This document shows positions 29,350 through 39,268 of a stretch of DNA of 64,000 bases, piece by piece; positions within the stretch are counted from its first letter, which is position 1; every line of letters begins with the position of its first letter. The stretch is from Pseudomonas borbori. GTDB taxonomy: Bacteria > Pseudomonadota > Gammaproteobacteria > Pseudomonadales > Pseudomonadaceae. The notes under the pieces were generated by a model, which saw nothing but the letters and a program-made list of their open reading frames with translations, had not been told where the DNA came from and searched no databases. The DNA lies in assembly GCF_900115555.1 (NCBI RefSeq), contig NZ_FOWX01000016.1:48751-112750 (forward strand), written 5' to 3'. Position numbers and translations under genes: made by a program.

Positions 29350-29450
29350 GTAGGGTGGGCTTCAGCCCACCGTCCGGAGGTATATCAGGGTTGCCGGGGA
29401 TGCTCCGATGGGTGTTGGGCTGAAGCGGATCGCCGCCCGGCCCACCCTAC
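29350..29450. repeat. REP-type palindrome after trpA
   Basis: GTAGGGTGGGC at 29350 and the matching CCCACCCTAC ending at 29450 bracket a 101-bp element with inner GGGCTTCAGCCC and GGGCTGAAG. It fills most of the convergent gap between trpA and pbpG and may act as a bidirectional terminator. Confidence 0.65.
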
Positions 29451-29470
29451 GGATTAGTGGGAGCCGGCTA

Positions 29471-30370
29471 TTACTGCGCCGCCTGCAGCTGGCGCTGCGC
29501 CATCTTCTGCTTGCGGTAGCTGAGCGCCGCGGCGGGCACCGGGGTGACCTTGCCGGTTTCCAGCCAGCGCTTGAGGCGGTTGGCGTCGGCCATGTGGGTG
29601 TATTTGCCGAAGGCATCCAGCACCACGAAGGCCACCGACTTGCCGGCCATCCGCGTGCGCATCACCAGGCAGTGACCGGCGGCATTGGTGAAGCCGGTCT
29701 TGGTCGCCTGCACGCTCCAGTTGTCCTTGCGCACCAGGGCGTTGGTATTGCGAAAGCCCAGGCTGTAGTTGGGCTTGCGGAAGGTCACGGTTTTTTCCCG
29801 GGTGGTGCTCAGTTCGCCGATCAGCGGGTAGGCTTCGCTGGCCTTGAGCAGCAGCACCAGGTCGCGGGCGGTGGAGACGTTGTGCTCCGACAAGCCGGTC
29901 GGCTCGACGAAGTGGCTGCGGCTCATGCCCAGCGCCCGGGCCTTGGCATTCATCGCCGCGACAAAGGCCACATGACCGCCCGGGTAATGGTGCGCCAGGC
30001 TGGCCGCGGCACGGTTCTCCGAGGACATCAGCGCGAGCAGGAGCATGTCGCGGCGGCTGACCTCGCTGCCGATGCGCACCCGCGAGAACACACCCTTCAT
30101 CTCCGCGGTATCGCGAATGGTGATCGGCAGTTGCTGATCCAACGGCAACTGGGCGTCCAGCGCGACCATGGCGGTCATCAGCTTGGTCACCGAGGCGATT
30201 GGCACCACCATATCCGGATTGCTCGAATAGAGCACCTGATCGGTCTGCAGGTCGACCAGCAGGGCGCTGCCGGCAGCGAGCTGCTGCTGAGTGGCGGCCA
30301 GGCTGTTCGAGGTAACACCAAGGCCGCTGCAGATCAGCAACAGACCGACTATCGAATGACGGATATTCAC
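29471..30370 (-). CDS. pbpG: D-alanyl-D-alanine endopeptidase (PBP7 type)
   Basis: The 299-residue serine peptidase (family S11) has a signal peptide (residues 1-25, SLA-ATQQ) and the three penicillin-binding motifs: SVTK (Ser60 nucleophile, Lys63), SSEN near residue 117 and KTGFTN near residue 213. Unlike DacA-type carboxypeptidases it lacks the C-terminal amphipathic-anchor domain, which is the PbpG pattern; PbpG cleaves DD-crosslinks in peptidoglycan in the periplasm. In P. aeruginosa pbpG lies elsewhere (PA0869 as I recall), so its place between trpA and the choline-sulfate locus is a local difference. Confidence 0.9.
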   Translation of the reverse strand: MNIRHSIVGLLLICSGLGVTSNSLAATQQQLAAGSALLVDLQTDQVLYSSNPDMVVPIASVTKLMTAMVALDAQLPLDQQLPITIRDTAEMKGVFSRVRIGSEVSRRDMLLLALMSSENRAAASLAHHYPGGHVAFVAAMNAKARALGMSRSHFVEPTGLSEHNVSTARDLVLLLKASEAYPLIGELSTTREKTVTFRKPNYSLGFRNTNALVRKDNWSVQATKTGFTNAAGHCLVMRTRMAGKSVAFVVLDAFGKYTHMADANRLKRWLETGKVTPVPAAALSYRKQKMAQRQLQAAQ

Positions 30371-30502
30371 GGGAAAATTTCACCGGGTTGGGTGGGGAAG
30401 TGCCAGAGCAGCGGCGACTGGCCGCGCAGTATACGGAACTCGGCTTTCGCTTATTAGTGTAGGCGTCCATGGCGAGGCATTGTCCCCGTTCGGCGGATTG
30501 CT

Positions 30503-31423
30503 TCAAGCCGTTGGGTCTTCCCGCGCCAGCTCCAGCTTGAGCCAGTCGACGAACTGCTGGGTCAGGCGCTGACGGCGCTTGCGCTCGGGCAGCACCAGGT
30601 AATAACCGAAGTCGGAGCGCACCTCGCCGGCGCACAGGCGGCACAGCAGGCCTTGATCGAGCAGCTCATCGACCAGATGACGCCAGCCGATGGCCACGCC
30701 CTGGCCGGCGATGGCCGCCTGGATCAGCAGGGTGTAGTTGTCGAAGCGCAGCATCCCCGGGCTGGGCGTCTCGGCGATAGCGAACGCGCGGAACAGGCCA
30801 TTCCAGTCGAACCAGCGCGAACGAATCTCCGGACGCAGGTGCAGCAGGGGCAACTCGGCCAATGCCATCGGCGCCAGCGGCAAGGCCCGGCCCTTGAGCA
30901 ACTGCGGGCTGCACACCGGGAACACCTCTTCGTGAAACAGCAGATGGGCCTCGCCGTGCTTGAAGCGGCCATCGCCGAAGGCGATGGCCACGTCGATCTC
31001 CGCGGGTAGCGCGGCCAGGTCGCGCGCACTGGTGATCAGGCTGACGTCCACCTCCGGATGCAGCTGATGGAAGCGTTGCAACCTGGGCATCAGCCAGTAG
31101 GCGGCCAAGGCGAAGTCGGTGGCCACCTGCAGCACCTCGTGCTGTTGCCCGGCAGCAACCGCAGCCAAGCCGGCATCGAGGCTGTGCAGGCCGTCCTGGA
31201 CGTAGCGCAGCAGCAGCGCGCCGGCCTCGGTGAGGACGATGCCGCGGTAGACGCGGTCGAACAAGCGGACCGCCAACTGCTGTTCGAGGCGCTTGATCTG
31301 CTGGCTGATGGCCGGCTGACTGCTACCCAGTTCGGCGGCAGCGGTGGTGAAGCTCAGGTGGCGGGCTGCGGATTCGAACACCCGCAGCACATCCAGGGAC
31401 AGCCCGGCGGTGCTCTTAAACAT
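30503..31423 (-). CDS. LysR-type regulator of choline-sulfate utilisation
   Basis: The 306-residue protein has the LysR helix-turn-helix at the N-terminus (LSFTTAAAELGSSQPAISQQ, then IKRLEQQLAVRLFDR) and a GcvA-like effector domain. It is divergent from the choline sulfatase gene, which is the arrangement of the choline-O-sulfate regulator in pseudomonads (PA0032/PA0031 in P. aeruginosa, as I recall). It probably activates betC in response to choline-O-sulfate or a derivative. A dyad in the intergenic region is a candidate binding site. Confidence 0.85.
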   Translation of the reverse strand: MFKSTAGLSLDVLRVFESAARHLSFTTAAAELGSSQPAISQQIKRLEQQLAVRLFDRVYRGIVLTEAGALLLRYVQDGLHSLDAGLAAVAAGQQHEVLQVATDFALAAYWLMPRLQRFHQLHPEVDVSLITSARDLAALPAEIDVAIAFGDGRFKHGEAHLLFHEEVFPVCSPQLLKGRALPLAPMALAELPLLHLRPEIRSRWFDWNGLFRAFAIAETPSPGMLRFDNYTLLIQAAIAGQGVAIGWRHLVDELLDQGLLCRLCAGEVRSDFGYYLVLPERKRRQRLTQQFVDWLKLELAREDPTA

Positions 31424-31471
31424 AAGCTGTTGTTATCCGAGTCATGTATTCGCCGCGGGTTTACCCGGCAT

Positions 31472-31499
31472 TTGCTTGGCCTGATCATCAAGCCAGCAA
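31472..31499. promoter_or_regulatory. Candidate LysR operator between regulator and betC
   Basis: TTGCTTGGC (31472-31480) and GCCAGCAA (31492-31499) form an interrupted dyad around TGATCA. It lies 38 bp before the betC start codon used here, and LysR activators usually bind such dyads upstream of their target promoter. Confidence 0.4.
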
Positions 31500-31536
31500 T
31501 GTCGCATAAATCTTTTATATGGAAAACCAGCGGCCT

Positions 31537-33045
31537 ATGAAACGTCCGAATATTCTCTTCATCATGACCGACCAGATGGCTGCGCCTATCCTGCCGATTC
31601 ACGATCCGGTATCGCCGATCAAGATGCCCAACCTGGTGCGCCTGGCCGAACAGGCCGTGGTGTTCGACGCCGCCTATTGCAACAGCCCGCTCTGTGGGCC
31701 CTCGCGTTTCGCCATGGTCAGCGGCCAGTTGCCGAGCAAGATCGGCGCCTACGATAACGCCGCCGACCTGCCCGCCGACGTGCCAACCTACGCCCACTAC
31801 CTGCGCCGCCTCGGCTACCGCACCGCGCTGTCCGGCAAGATGCATTTCTGCGGCCCGGACCAGCTGCATGGCTACGAGGAGCGCCTGACCAGCGACATCT
31901 ACCCGGCCGACTACGGCTGGGCGGTGAACTGGGATGCGCCCGAGGAACGCCTGAGCTGGTACCACAACATGTCCTCGGTGCTGCAGGCCGGCCCCTGTGT
32001 GCGCACCAACCAGTTGGATTTCGACGAGGAGGCGGTGTTCAAGGCCCAGCAATACCTGTACGACCACGTGCGCATGCACGCCGACCAGCCGTTCTGCCTG
32101 ACGGTGTCGATGACCCACCCCCACGACCCCTATACGATTCCCGAAGAATTCTGGAATCTCTATCGCGACGAGGACATCCCGCTGCCGCAACAGGTCATCG
32201 ACCAGGCTGAGCAGGACCCGCACTCGCAGCGCCTGCTCAAGGTCATCGACCTGTGGGACAAGCCCTTGCCCGAACACAAGGTCAGGGATGCGCGGCGCGC
32301 CTACTTCGGCGCCTGCAGTTACGTCGACACGAACATCGGCAAGCTGCTGAAGACCCTCGAGGACTGCAACCTCGCCGAAGACACCATCATCGTCTTCTCC
32401 GGCGACCACGGCGACATGCTCGGCGAACGCGGCCTCTGGTACAAGATGCACTGGTTCGAGATGTCGGCCCGGGTGCCCCTGCTGGTGCATGCGCCCAAGC
32501 GCTTCGCCGCCCGGCGCATCGGCCAGTGCGTGTCGACCCTGGACCTGCTGCCGACCCTGGTCGAGCTGGCCGGCGGCGAGGTCGAGGCCGACCTGGCGCT
32601 GGATGGTCGCTCGCTATTAGCGCACCTCGAAGGTCGCCAGGGCCACGATGAAGTCATTGGCGAATACATGGCCGAAGGCAGCAACGCCCCGCTGATGATG
32701 ATCCGCCGTGGCGACTGGAAGTTCATCTACTCCGAACAGGATCCGCTGCTGCTGTTCAACCTGCGCCACGATCCGCAGGAGCGACAAAACCTCGCCGGCT
32801 CCGCCGAGCAGCAGACGCTGCTGGCCGAGTTGATTGCCGAGGCGCACACGCGCTGGGATATGCCGGCGATTCATCGGGCGACCCTGGCCAGCCAGCGCCG
32901 CCGCCGCCTGGTCGCCGAAGCGCTGACCCTGGGCCGGCTGAAAAGCTGGGATCACCAGCCGCTGGTCGACGCCAGTCAGCAGTACATGCGCAACCACATC
33001 GACCTCGACGACCTGGAGCGTCGCGCCCGCTATCCACAGGTATGA
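31537..33045 (+). CDS. betC: Choline sulfatase
   Basis: The 502-residue cytoplasmic sulfatase hydrolyses choline-O-sulfate to choline and sulfate. It closely resembles Sinorhizobium BetC along its whole length, with PNILFIMTDQMAAP at the start, the sulfatase signature LCGPSRF in which Cys53 must be converted to formylglycine, GKMHFCGPDQLHG, SGDHGDMLGERGLW for metal binding, and the C-terminal DHQPLVDASQQYMRN typical of BetC. A start 18 bp upstream (31519) is possible; neither has a strong ribosome-binding site. It is the first gene of a rightward cluster with choX and a radical-SAM sulfatase maturase that would make the formylglycine. Confidence 0.95.
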   Translation: MKRPNILFIMTDQMAAPILPIHDPVSPIKMPNLVRLAEQAVVFDAAYCNSPLCGPSRFAMVSGQLPSKIGAYDNAADLPADVPTYAHYLRRLGYRTALSGKMHFCGPDQLHGYEERLTSDIYPADYGWAVNWDAPEERLSWYHNMSSVLQAGPCVRTNQLDFDEEAVFKAQQYLYDHVRMHADQPFCLTVSMTHPHDPYTIPEEFWNLYRDEDIPLPQQVIDQAEQDPHSQRLLKVIDLWDKPLPEHKVRDARRAYFGACSYVDTNIGKLLKTLEDCNLAEDTIIVFSGDHGDMLGERGLWYKMHWFEMSARVPLLVHAPKRFAARRIGQCVSTLDLLPTLVELAGGEVEADLALDGRSLLAHLEGRQGHDEVIGEYMAEGSNAPLMMIRRGDWKFIYSEQDPLLLFNLRHDPQERQNLAGSAEQQTLLAELIAEAHTRWDMPAIHRATLASQRRRRLVAEALTLGRLKSWDHQPLVDASQQYMRNHIDLDDLERRARYPQV

Positions 33046-33098
33046 CAACTACATCGGTGCAACTGAATAAAATAATTAGAAATCAGAGGACACAAGTC

Positions 33099-34025
33099 AT
33101 GAACAAACCAACCATAGGTTTCGCCGGCGCTCTGCTACTGGCTGCCAGTACCCTCCACGCCCAGGCCGAAGAGGCCAGTTGCAGCACGGTGAAACTCGGC
33201 GATCCGGGCTGGAGCGATATCGCCGTGACCAACGGCATCGCCAGCTTCCTGCTCGAAGGCCTGGGCTACAAGGTGCAGACCCAGACCCTGGCGGTGCCGA
33301 TCATCTTCGCCGGCCTGCACAAGGGCCAGGTCGATGTCTTCCTCGGCAACTGGATGCCGGCGCAGCAAGGCAACTACGACAAGTTCGTCGCCACTGGCGA
33401 GGTGGACAAGCTCAAGGAAAATCTCAGCGGAACCGAGTACACCCTGGCCGTGCCGACCTATGTCTATGAGGCCGGGGTGAAGTCCTTCGCCGACCTGGAC
33501 AAGCATGCCGACCAGTTCGCCAACAAGCTCTACGGCATCGCCTCGGGCTCGCCGGCCAACGAGTCGATCCGCCGAATGATCGAGGCCGACGAGTTCGGCC
33601 TGGGCGACTGGCAACTGGTGGAGTCCAGCGAGCAGGCGATGCTGGTGCAGGTCGGCCGCGCGGTGAAACGCGAGCAGTTCGTGGTGTTCCTCGGCTGGAC
33701 CCCGCACCCGATGAACGTGCAGTACGACATGCAGTACCTCGCCGGCGGCGAGAAATATTTCGGCGCCAGCGGCAGCGTCAACACCCTGGCCCGCAAGGGC
33801 TATGCCGCAGAGTGCCCGAATGTCGGCAAGCTGCTGAGCAACCTGGGCTTCACCCAGGAGATGGAGAACGCCATCATGGACCGGGTGCTGAGCAAGGAGG
33901 CGAGCAATGCCGAAGCGATCAAGACCTGGCTGCAGGCCAATCCGGCGGTGCTCGACGACTGGCTGGACGGCGTCAGCAGCCGCGACGGCGGCAACGGTCT
34001 GGCGGCGGTGAAGGCGCGCCTTTGA
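33099..34025 (+). CDS. Choline-binding periplasmic protein, ABC type
   Basis: The 308-residue protein has a signal peptide (MNKPTIGFAGALLLAASTLHAQA) and belongs to the OpuAC/ChoX glycine-betaine/choline-binding family: VKLGDPGWSDIAVTNGIASF, then VFLGNWMPAQQG, FVVFLGWTPHPMN and the final WLDGV. These segments supply the aromatic box that binds the trimethylammonium group. CAGAGGA precedes the ATG at 33099. It is encoded 53 bp after betC, so it probably captures choline, choline-O-sulfate or betaine. No membrane subunit or ATPase gene adjoins it, so it must use a transporter core encoded elsewhere, as many pseudomonad orphan binding proteins do. Confidence 0.9.
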   Translation: MNKPTIGFAGALLLAASTLHAQAEEASCSTVKLGDPGWSDIAVTNGIASFLLEGLGYKVQTQTLAVPIIFAGLHKGQVDVFLGNWMPAQQGNYDKFVATGEVDKLKENLSGTEYTLAVPTYVYEAGVKSFADLDKHADQFANKLYGIASGSPANESIRRMIEADEFGLGDWQLVESSEQAMLVQVGRAVKREQFVVFLGWTPHPMNVQYDMQYLAGGEKYFGASGSVNTLARKGYAAECPNVGKLLSNLGFTQEMENAIMDRVLSKEASNAEAIKTWLQANPAVLDDWLDGVSSRDGGNGLAAVKARL

Positions 34026-34087
34026 AGCAACCCCGTGGCGCGGCCGCCGGACTCCCATGACAAGCACAACAGCACGAGGCAACCCTG

Positions 34088-35446
34088 ATGTCATCCATTG
34101 CCGGACAGCCCGCGGCAGGGCCCTTTCATGTCATGAGCAAGCCGATCGGCCCGCGCTGCAACCTCGCCTGTACCTATTGCTATTACCTCGAGAAGGAACG
34201 CCTCTATCCACGGGAGCAGAAGTTCCGGATGAGCGACGCCGTGCTCGAGCGCTTCATTGCCGATTACATCGCCGCGCAGGACTCCGCCGGGGTTGCCGAG
34301 ATCTGGTTTGCCTGGCAGGGCGGCGAGCCAACCCTGCTGGGACTCGACTACTTCGCCCGCATCGTGGCGCTGCAAGAAAAACACCGGCCCGCGGGAAAAA
34401 CGATCCGCAACTCGCTACAAACCAATGGCACCTTGCTGACCGAGCAATGGGCGGGTTTCTTGCGCCAGCATGATTTTCTGCTCGGCCTCAGCATCGACGG
34501 CCCGCCCGACCTGCATGACCAGCATCGCCGCGACCGGCGTGGGCAGCCGACCTCGGGCCGGGTCATGGCGGCGCTCGATCTGCTGCGGGCGCAGCGGGTC
34601 GAGTTCAACGTGCTGGTGACGGTCAACCACGACAACGTGAGCCGGCCGCTCGAGCTCTACCGCTTCCTGCGCGAGTGCGGCGTGACCTTCATGCAATTTA
34701 TCCCGGTGGTCGAGCGCAGCAGCCCGCAGGGATGCCTCGCCGGCCCGACGGAGGGCGGACCGGAACAGCCCTCCATGCAGGTGACGCCCTGGAGCGTGCG
34801 CCCCCTGGAATACGGGGATTTCCTCTGCGCCATTTTCGACGAATGGGTCCGCCATGACGTCGGGCGGGTCTTCGTTCAGCTCTTCGACGTGCAATTGGGC
34901 CTGTGGCTGGGCGGGCCCGCGGCACTATGCATCTTCGCGGAAACCTGCGGGCGGGGCCTGGCACTCGAACACAATGGCGACCTCTATGCCTGCGACCACT
35001 ATGTCTATCCCGGATACCGCCTGGGCAACATCATGCAGCAACCGCTTGGGCAGCTGGCCGCCAGCACGGCACTGCGCCGCTTCGGCGAGGACAAGCGCGC
35101 GAGCCTGCCGCGCCGTTGCCAGCAATGCGAATACCGCTTCGCGTGCAACGGCGGTTGTCCCAAGCACCGCTTCCTGGCCAGCGAGGCCAGCGCAGAGCAA
35201 GGGCTCAACTATTTCTGCGCCGCCTACCGGCGTTTCTTCACCCATGCCGGCCCCTTGCTGGACGCGATGGCGCACCTCATTCGCCACGGCAGCCCCGCGG
35301 CCGCGATCATGCCGCTGCTGGCCGCCCGCCGCAGCGATTCAGCAGCCGCGCTCAAGCGGCCCTGCCCTTGCGGCAGTGGACGACCCCGCAAGCAGTGCTG
35401 TGTCCCTGCGCCAACAGACCCTGGCAGGGGATCGGCTTTGAATTAA
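34088..35446 (+). CDS. Radical SAM sulfatase-maturating enzyme with C-terminal SEC-C motif
   Basis: The 452-residue enzyme has the radical-SAM CxxxCxxC cluster at Cys24, Cys28 and Cys31 (PRCNLACTYCYY), the SAM-binding WQGGEPTLLG, and a SPASM region with the cysteine pattern CQQCEYRFACNGGCPKHRF near residues 343-362. This is the anaerobic sulfatase-maturase (AslB/anSME) family, which oxidises the active-site Cys or Ser of sulfatases to formylglycine without oxygen. The conserved catalytic Asp region is seen as YACDHYVYPGYRLGN. The last 30 residues carry a zinc-binding SEC-C motif, CPCGSGRPRKQCC. The obvious client is the neighbouring choline sulfatase (Cys53). Confidence 0.92.
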   Translation: MSSIAGQPAAGPFHVMSKPIGPRCNLACTYCYYLEKERLYPREQKFRMSDAVLERFIADYIAAQDSAGVAEIWFAWQGGEPTLLGLDYFARIVALQEKHRPAGKTIRNSLQTNGTLLTEQWAGFLRQHDFLLGLSIDGPPDLHDQHRRDRRGQPTSGRVMAALDLLRAQRVEFNVLVTVNHDNVSRPLELYRFLRECGVTFMQFIPVVERSSPQGCLAGPTEGGPEQPSMQVTPWSVRPLEYGDFLCAIFDEWVRHDVGRVFVQLFDVQLGLWLGGPAALCIFAETCGRGLALEHNGDLYACDHYVYPGYRLGNIMQQPLGQLAASTALRRFGEDKRASLPRRCQQCEYRFACNGGCPKHRFLASEASAEQGLNYFCAAYRRFFTHAGPLLDAMAHLIRHGSPAAAIMPLLAARRSDSAAALKRPCPCGSGRPRKQCCVPAPTDPGRGSALN

Positions 35447-35546
35447 CCGTCCGGATTGCGTAGGGTTGATCCCACCGCTGCGCACGGATCCCGACCGCAG
35501 CGGGTGCCCATGCGAGACTGTCCACGCCACCGAAGAGCGCCACTGA

Positions 35547-37115
35547 ATGCCGCTACCCAGCCGCCAGACGCTGCTGCCCTTTCTCAGATGGTTGCCCAAC
35601 ACCAGCAAGCGCAGCCTCGCCAGCGATCTGCTGGTGGGTCTGAGCGGCGCCATCCTGGCCCTGCCGCAATCCATCGCCTACGCCCTGATCGCCGGGCTGC
35701 CGGCGGAATACGGCCTGTACGCGGCCATAGTGCCGGTGATCGTCGCCTGCCTGTGGGGCTCGTCCTGGCACCTGATCTGCGGGCCCACCGCGGCGATCTC
35801 CATCGTCCTGTTCACCAGCGTCAGCCCACTGGCGACGCCGGGCAGCGACGATTTCATCGCCCTGATCCTGTTGCTGAGCTTTCTCGCCGGGCTGTTCCAG
35901 TGGCTGCTCGGTCTGCTGCGCTTCGGCGCTCTGGTCAATTTCGTCTCGCACTCGGTGGTGCTCGGCTTCACCCTGGGCGCGGCCGTGGTCATCGCCCTCG
36001 GCCAGTTGCCCAACTTGCTCGGCATCGCTGTACCCAGCCAGGCCACGGCGCTGGCGACCATCCTCAATATCGGCCAGCACCTGGCGCAAACCGACTGGCG
36101 CGCCCTGGCCGTGGCCGGCTTCACCCTCGGCGTCAGCCTGCTGATCCGGCGTCTGTGGCCGCGTTTGCCGGCCCTGCTGATCGGCCTGGTCGCCGGCAGC
36201 CTGCTCGTGCTGGCCTGGCCGGCCCAGCTCGGCGGCATCGCCCTGGTCAGCGCCTTCGAGGGTCGCCTGCCGCCGTTCAGCCCGCTGCGTTTCGAGCTGG
36301 AAAGCGTCCTCGCGCTGCTGCCGGCGGCGGTGGCCTGCGGCATGCTCGGCCTGGTCACCAGCCTGTCGATCGCCCGCGCCCTGGCCGGCAGATCCCAGCA
36401 GTTTCTCGACGCCAACCAGGAAGTGCGCGCCCAGGGCCTGTCGAACCTGATCGGCCCCTGGTTCTCCGCCTCGTTGTCGGCCGGCTCCTTCACCCGTTCG
36501 GCGCTGAACCTGCAAGCCGGCGCGCGCTCGCCCCTGGCCGGGGTATTTTCCGCGTTGCTGGTGGCGCTGTTCGCCCTGCTCGGCGCCAGGCTGATCGCGC
36601 ACATTCCGCTGCCGAGCATGGCCGCGGGGATCCTGCTGATCTGCTGGGGGCTGGTGGATATCGCCGGGCTGCGCGCGCTGTTCCGGGTCAGCCGCTCGGA
36701 GTTCCTGGTGATGCTGCTGACTCTGCTCGCCACCCTGCTGCTGGAGCTGCAGACGGCGATCTATGCCGGGGTGCTGGCCTCGCTGTTCTTCTACCTCAAG
36801 CGCACCTCGCAGCCGCGGGTTAAATTCTGGCAGGAGGGCGAGGAGGAACTGTTGCGCGTCGAAGGCTCGATCTTTTTCGGCGCCTGCCACTATCTGCAAC
36901 AGCTCATCCAGCGCAGCAAGGGCGAGCGGGTGATCATCGACGCCCACCACGTCAACTTCATCGACTACGCCGGGGTGGAGATGCTCCATCAGGAGGCGCG
37001 CCGCCTGCACGCCCAAGGCCGCCAGCTGATCCTGCGCCGCGCCCGGCCCCAGGTGATCGAGGAAATCCTCAAACTCGAAGGCGCCGAGCTGTGCCCGGTG
37101 CGGTTCGAGGATTAG
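35547..37115 (+). CDS. SulP family anion (sulfate) transporter with STAS domain
   Basis: The 522-residue protein has about 11-14 membrane segments, starting with LVGLSGAILALPQSIAYALI and GLYAAIVPVIVACLWGSS, both typical of SulP transporters, and a cytoplasmic STAS domain (about 405-515, VEGSIFFGACHYL ... VIIDAHHVNFIDYAGVEML). SulP proteins move sulfate, bicarbonate or related anions. Its location 100 bp after the sulfatase maturase suggests that it handles the sulfate freed from choline-O-sulfate, or takes up sulfate; P. aeruginosa also has a SulP gene (PA0029) near betC. Confidence 0.9.
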   Translation: MPLPSRQTLLPFLRWLPNTSKRSLASDLLVGLSGAILALPQSIAYALIAGLPAEYGLYAAIVPVIVACLWGSSWHLICGPTAAISIVLFTSVSPLATPGSDDFIALILLLSFLAGLFQWLLGLLRFGALVNFVSHSVVLGFTLGAAVVIALGQLPNLLGIAVPSQATALATILNIGQHLAQTDWRALAVAGFTLGVSLLIRRLWPRLPALLIGLVAGSLLVLAWPAQLGGIALVSAFEGRLPPFSPLRFELESVLALLPAAVACGMLGLVTSLSIARALAGRSQQFLDANQEVRAQGLSNLIGPWFSASLSAGSFTRSALNLQAGARSPLAGVFSALLVALFALLGARLIAHIPLPSMAAGILLICWGLVDIAGLRALFRVSRSEFLVMLLTLLATLLLELQTAIYAGVLASLFFYLKRTSQPRVKFWQEGEEELLRVEGSIFFGACHYLQQLIQRSKGERVIIDAHHVNFIDYAGVEMLHQEARRLHAQGRQLILRRARPQVIEEILKLEGAELCPVRFED

Positions 37116-37252
37116 GCTTCCGGGGGCGCTGCGCTTGTACGCTTATGCCATGTGCCATGATCGGCGAGTCGTTGGTGCGCGCAGCGCACCCTAGGGGTTG
37201 CAGTCGGCTGCCGAGCTTGCGCCAGGCAATCAACCGGGGCATTCAGCCCGCT

Positions 37253-38074
37253 TCAGGCCGCGAGCGAGCGGCGTAACTCGGCCAATACCGGCTCGCTGTC
37301 CGGGCGCACGCCGCGCCAGAGGAAGAACGCCTCGGCGGCCTGTTCGACCAGCATGCCCAGGCCATCCAGGGTACGGCCTGCGCCCTGCTCGGCGGCCCAG
37401 CGGTTGAACGCAGTTGGCTGCCTGGCGTACATCATGTCGTAGCACAGCGTGTGATGGGGCCTGATCAGGCTCGCCGCCAGCGGTGGCAGCTCGCCGGCCA
37501 GGCTGGCCGAGGTGCCGTTGACGATCAGGTCGACCGGCGCATCGATCCGGTCGAAAGCGCAGGCCAGCACCGGGCCCAGGTCGGCGAATTCGCCGGCCAG
37601 CTGCTCGGCCTTGGCCAGCGTGCGATTAGCGATCACCAGGGCCGCCGGCTGTTGCGCCAGCAGCGGCTCGAGCACGCCGCGCACGGCCCCGCCGGCACCC
37701 AGCAGGAGGATGCGCTTGCCGCGCAGGTCGAAGGCGGCGTTGACGGTCAGGTCGCGCACCAGGCCGGCGCCGTCGGTGTTGTCGCCGAGCAGGCTGCCGT
37801 CATCCAGCTTCTTCAGGGTATTCACCGCGCCGGCGCGTCGGGCGCGGGCGGTCAGGCTGTCGGCCAGCTGAAAGGCCTGCTCTTTGAACGGCACGGTGAC
37901 GTTGGCGCCCTTGCCCGCGGCGAAGAAGTGCCGGGCGAAACCGGCGAAGTTGTCCAGCGGCGCGAGCAGCGCCTCGTAGCTCAGCTGCTCGCCGGTCTGC
38001 GCGGCAAACAGCCGGTGAATCATCGGCGACTTGCTGTGCGCGATGGGGTTGCCGAATACGCCGTAGCGGTCCAT
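37253..38074 (-). CDS. aroE: Shikimate dehydrogenase
   Basis: The 273-residue NADPH enzyme reduces 3-dehydroshikimate to shikimate in aromatic amino acid synthesis. It opens [20 protein letters not shown], with substrate-binding Ser pair SKS; the catalytic Lys is in [21 protein letters not shown] and the dinucleotide loop [13 protein letters not shown] follow. Full length for AroE. It has its own start with a REP element upstream. Confidence 0.97.
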   Translation of the reverse strand: MDRYGVFGNPIAHSKSPMIHRLFAAQTGEQLSYEALLAPLDNFAGFARHFFAAGKGANVTVPFKEQAFQLADSLTARARRAGAVNTLKKLDDGSLLGDNTDGAGLVRDLTVNAAFDLRGKRILLLGAGGAVRGVLEPLLAQQPAALVIANRTLAKAEQLAGEFADLGPVLACAFDRIDAPVDLIVNGTSASLAGELPPLAASLIRPHHTLCYDMMYARQPTAFNRWAAEQGAGRTLDGLGMLVEQAAEAFFLWRGVRPDSEPVLAELRRSLAA

Positions 38075-38093
38075 GAAACACCTCGTGGGATGC

Positions 38094-38119
38094 GTAGGGT
38101 GGGCTTGAGCCCACCCTAC
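38094..38119. repeat. Perfect REP palindrome between aroE and hemF
   Basis: A 26-bp element with arms GTAGGGTGGGC and GCCCACCCTAC, an 11-bp stem with a four-base loop, placed 20 bp upstream of the aroE start and downstream of hemF. It may end hemF transcription. Confidence 0.75.
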
Positions 38120-38163
38120 CGTCTATTGTGACTCAGCCAGATTCCATCCGGGCTACGCAACTA

Positions 38164-39225
<1,062 letters not shown>

Positions 39226-39268
39226 TCATCGGCGGTTCGGTCGAACCCCCTGCAGCAAGGAGCCTTGT

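Noticed and set aside
37091..37276. ORF after the SulP gene
   Set aside because: No family, no ribosome-binding site, overlaps the stop of the SulP gene and the aroE end; the 137-bp gap shows nothing else.
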